A DNA stretch of 15,162 bases from Kiritimatiellia bacterium (GTDB lineage Bacteria > Verrucomicrobiota > Kiritimatiellia > RFP12 > UBA1067): NCBI GenBank assembly GCA_016302985.1, contig JAEDMN010000054.1, positions 1 to 15,162 of the forward strand, written 5' to 3'. Under the pieces are notes generated by a model. It saw nothing but the letters and a program-made list of their open reading frames with translations. It made no database searches and had not been told where the DNA came from. Shown here piece after piece: positions 14,349 through 15,162 of the stretch (the stretch's first letter is position 1; each line of letters begins with the position of its first letter). Made by a program: the position numbers and the translations under genes.

Positions 14349-15162
14349 CTTCAGGGCCGCGGCCTTGTCCGTCTTCTCCCAGGGGAAGTCGGCGCGGCCG
14401 AAGTGGCCGTAATTGGACGTGGCGCGGTAGCTCCAGCCCTTCGGCTTCGCCAGGCCGAGTTCGCGGATGAGCATGTACGGACGGAAGTCGAAGACCTTGC
14501 CGGAGAGGATGAGCTTCTCCAGCTGCTCGTTCGTCACGCCATGGTTCGTCCCGAACGTCTTCACGCAGACGGAGACGGGCTTGTCGACGCCGATCGCGTA
14601 CGCGACCTGGATCTGGCAGCGGTCCGCGAGCCCGGCGGCGACGATGTTCTTCGCCACGTAGCGCGCGTAGTAGGCCGCGCTGCGGTCGACCTTCGAGGGG
14701 TCCTTCCCGCTGAACGCGCCGCCGCCATGCGCCGCCATGCCGCCATAGGTGTCCACGATGATCTTGCGGCCGGTGAGGCCGCTGTCGCCCGTCGGCCCGC
14801 CCACCACGAACTTGCCGGTCGGGTTGACGTAGAACTTCGTGCGGGGCGTCAGGAGCTTCGTCTTCGCGAGGCACTCGCGCGCGATCTCCTCGAGCAGCGC
14901 GTAGGACTTGCGGTTCGCGCCGTCCTCGGTGGTCTGGTGGGAGAGCACGACCGTCTCGATGGAGACAGGCCTGCCGTCCTCGTACGCGACGGAGAGCTGG
15001 CTCTTGGAGTCGGGACGCAGGAACGGCACCTCGCCGGACTTGCGGAGCTTCGTGAAAAGCTGGAGGAGGTCGTGCGAATAGACGATCGGCGCCGGCATGA
15101 GCGACTTCGTCTCGTTCGTCGCGTAGCCGAACATCATGCCCTGGTCGCCGGCGCCCTGCTTC
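14337..15162 (-). CDS. metK: S-adenosylmethionine synthetase, 5' end outside the window
   Basis: The visible part is 274 codons plus the TAA stop; the frame is open through the right edge, so the N terminus is missing. The first residues seen include GAGDQGMMFGYA, the first MetK signature, and GGGAFSGKDPSKVDRSAAY is the second, which binds the polyphosphate of ATP. MetK makes S-adenosylmethionine from methionine and ATP in the cytosol. The usual length is about 380-400 residues, so roughly 110 are missing. The internal ATG at 15137 lies inside the signature and is not the true start. The gene is convergent with the NamZ homologue, with only six bases between the stop codons. Its own promoter is not visible. 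Confidence 0.97.
   Translation of the reverse strand, partial: KQGAGDQGMMFGYATNETKSLMPAPIVYSHDLLQLFTKLRKSGEVPFLRPDSKSQLSVAYEDGRPVSIETVVLSHQTTEDGANRKSYALLEEIARECLAKTKLLTPRTKFYVNPTGKFVVGGPTGDSGLTGRKIIVDTYGGMAAHGGGAFSGKDPSKVDRSAAYYARYVAKNIVAAGLADRCQIQVAYAIGVDKPVSVCVKTFGTNHGVTNEQLEKLILSGKVFDFRPYMLIRELGLAKPKGWSYRATSNYGHFGRADFPWEKTDKAAALKAAF

Noticed and set aside
14337..15137. ATG at 15137 as the true start of metK
   Set aside because: It lies inside the GAGDQG-MMFGYA signature, and the frame stays open to the window edge.

Overview
The window is about 15.2 kb of very GC-rich bacterial DNA, densely packed with ten protein-coding genes. Nine are complete; the tenth (metK) runs off the right edge. 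Seven products carry export signals, one of them a probable lipoprotein. High GC, many secreted glycoside hydrolases and esterases, and no SusC/SusD pair suggest a saccharolytic bacterium, perhaps of the PVC group (Kiritimatiellota, Lentisphaerae or Verrucomicrobia). That placement is an inference from gene content, not from a marker tree. I see no tRNA, rRNA, CRISPR array, integrase or insertion sequence.

Left part (1-9307, all on the minus strand). Five genes read leftwards form a compact carbohydrate-degradation operon: a GH78-like hydrolase with an Asp in the acid position (9307-7586), a secreted metallo-beta-lactamase-fold protein (7578-6640), a second GH78-type alpha-L-rhamnosidase-like enzyme (6643-4175), a sialate O-acetylesterase-family protein (4162-2648) and an SGNH/GDSL lipoprotein (2619-1402). 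Gaps are 7, -4, 12 and 28 bases, and the downstream genes mostly have Shine-Dalgarno sequences that overlap or follow the previous stop. The likely substrate is an acetylated, rhamnose-containing plant or algal polysaccharide. A further minus-strand gene for a secreted coiled-coil protein (1287-1) follows, behind a strong inverted repeat.

Right part (9391-15162). A large secreted clan GH-A (GH5-like) hydrolase is transcribed divergently from the operon across an 83-base intergenic region that holds both promoters and a possible operator. Behind it lie nnrD (NAD(P)HX dehydratase) and a NamZ/DUF1343 (GH171) exo-muramidase homologue that lacks a signal peptide. The NamZ gene meets metK tail to tail with six bases between the stop codons.

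The most striking non-coding signal is a repeated start architecture. Three genes (9307 minus, 9391 plus, 12358 plus) each have an extended -10 box TGnTAnAAT ending 7 or 8 bases before the ATG, with no Shine-Dalgarno sequence. This predicts leaderless or nearly leaderless mRNAs, while operon-internal genes use Shine-Dalgarno sites. The second is a 15-bp-arm inverted repeat at 1325-1367 that pairs fully only as minus-strand RNA and has a promoter-like -10 box in its loop.
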